From Hydractinia symbiolongicarpus (Eukaryota > Cnidaria > Hydrozoa > Anthoathecata > Hydractiniidae): a stretch of 64,000 nucleotides of DNA. A model generated the notes under the pieces. The model was not told the origin of the DNA. It worked only from the letters and a program-made list of their open reading frames with translations, and made no database searches. Where the stretch lies: the NCBI RefSeq assembly GCF_029227915.1, contig NC_079879.1, forward strand, positions 26,790,501 through 26,854,500, given 5' to 3'. Made by a program: the position numbers and the translations under genes. Positions 62,530-64,000 of the stretch are shown piece by piece. Positions within the stretch are counted from its first letter, which is position 1. Each line of letters starts with the position of its first letter.

Positions 62530-63415
62530 AAAGCGGGGCGGCGGACAAGAATGACTAAATGGAAAGCGTCCTTATTAATAAGCCTGTTACATATTCGTGC
62601 ACTAGTTATGTGTAAATCGCGATTTATGGATCGGATTATGTGTTAAAAGGGACAGGTGTTCTAGTTCACTGTTGGATAACCAAATACTTGCTTAATTCCT
62701 GATATTTATTTTAATAAAAATAATTTCCAATTAAACCTGTCATAAGATAGCTCAGAGTACAGAATAATTAAAAAAATTAAATGAGTATCTTTACTCTCTC
62801 TTTCGTTTATTTGAATAGTATGCCATTAGGGCGTCGTCTTAGGCTCTCGGTATAACAAGCCACGAATTGAACAAAAAATAATTTTTTGTATCGACAGTTC
62901 GTTACCGAAAAAAATTTGGAATTTTGCCTCATTTTGCCAGGATTTTTTTTTAAGCCTACAAAAATTTATAGCGTTGAGTGCAACACATTGCCTTAAGTGT
63001 TCAAGTAGAACTCTACTCGAATACAATCCAAAATCAAAACAAATTCGAATTAAAACAGCATTTTTGAGTTTTTGTTTGTATTACACATGCAACGTCTCCA
63101 TAAACCTAGCAAATTATCGATAAGTGGTTTTAACATTTGCTTTATTTCAAAAGCATTTTATAAAAGGAAATATGGCTGATGAAAATGTTATTGACAGATA
63201 ATATAGGAAAGTTCAAACTTTAGTTTATTTTTGTTTCACTGCATGTTTTAAAAATGTTTCTATAACTTTTTAATTTGGATCACATTATACTCTTTTTTTG
63301 TGAAACATGTATTAAAACCACAAATGTACAAAACTTTGAAAATATTGCCGAGTTTCTGTCACACTTAATGCCTAAAGTTTGTTACATCACCTTTTTTAGT
63401 TTGGGGGACAAAAAT
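62530..63415. other. Spacer without recognisable gene
   Basis: AT-rich. The frame at 62826-63026 (minus) has no domain. Confidence 0.45.
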
Positions 63416-63582
63416 TTGGTTCGTTAAATCGAGAGTTCACTGTATCGGGGGTTCATTATATAGAAAGATATATAATAGTTCCTTAAGGCTAAATCCAAGG
63501 GGGGTGGACCTTATTTCCTTACACAGATGTTCGCTATATCAAGGGGTTCGTTATATAAATAGTCCACTGTAACCAAGAAATT
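63416..63582. repeat. Possible pogo/Tc1-type MITE ('TTCGTTATAT' repeats)
   Basis: GGTTCGTTAAATCGAGAGTT, CACTGTATCGGGGGTTC, GTTCGCTATATCAAGGGGTT and CCACTGTAACC recur in the manner of short elements whose ends read CAGTGAACTCTCGAT. The exact ends are not resolved. The remaining bases to the window end (63583-64000) hold nothing I can name. Confidence 0.4.
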
Positions 63583-64000
63583 TTAATTTTTTTTGCTGAC
63601 GTCGGCAATTAACCACGTGACCAAACATAAAAATAAGGCTGGCGTACTTGTTAATTTTTGACAGGTAACTTACAGAAAAAGAAAGTAGTTTATAAGTCAG
63701 AAATACGATGTAAATAGAATGTAAATGAAATAGGTTTTATTACTGTCTCAAAAACTTCCGCAAAATAAAATTGCTGAGTGATTGTTTTAGCTGGATGGCG
63801 CTCCACTTCCATGTGTTGCACACACTACGGTTCTTATTAAACGTGTTCAACTCCAGCAAACACATTCACTTGTGACTCAACCCGACGTTTCGACGTCGGC
63901 TCACTTTACACAACAGAAGTAAAAGTTTAAAAGGTTTTTTAAAAAACTATCTCAATTTACGCAGTTTATTACGAACAATAAAATTTTTCTTTTGTCTTAT

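Overview
This is an AT-rich, gene-poor stretch of an animal nuclear genome. The genes are eukaryotic: there are GT-AG introns, an animal neurochondrin, a class A GPCR, an ADP-ribose/CDP-alcohol phosphatase and a secreted cystine-knot protein. The tRNA-derived SINEs, MITEs, frequent 'cgcgaaagttt'-type repeats and low GC are most like a cnidarian, perhaps a hydrozoan. That taxonomic call is an inference from style, not a proof.

Layout. 1-480 (minus): a broken coding remnant of a repeat-like gene. 1.4-3.4 kb: three copies of one tRNA-derived SINE, one of them nested inside another. 4.25-6.2 kb (plus): a two-exon gene for an unrecognised 288-residue protein. 6.7-9.8 kb (plus): a neurochondrin gene whose second exon carries one in-frame stop and one frameshift; a 451-bp MITE and a 23-bp tandem array sit in its intron. 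11.0-12.2 kb (minus): an intact single-exon seven-helix receptor that lacks several class A landmark residues. 17.9-19.05 kb (plus): an intact ADPRM-type metallophosphatase followed by a duplicated 3' region with duplicated polyadenylation signals. 20-46 kb: no convincing gene, but several repeats, notably a 3x82 bp array (23.0 kb), a 33/67-bp minisatellite full of ACGTCA motifs (29.3-29.7 kb), a (TA)52 tract (37.4 kb) and a perfect 22-bp-arm hairpin (41.6 kb). 46.0-47.3 kb (plus): a small gene for a secreted 11-cysteine CTCK protein resembling bursicon/DAN-type cystine knots, with a TATA-like box and GATA motifs upstream. 47.3-64 kb: mostly non-coding, with MITEs, hairpins, members of a dispersed repeat family beginning ACTAGTCGGTGGCCCGTGG, and one possible EGF-like exon (57.6-57.8 kb, minus).

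The genes do not form a pathway. They look like unrelated single-copy loci separated by long repeat-bearing spacers. The best candidates for follow-up are the bursicon-like secreted peptide, the disrupted neurochondrin, the atypical receptor and the ACGTCA minisatellite.
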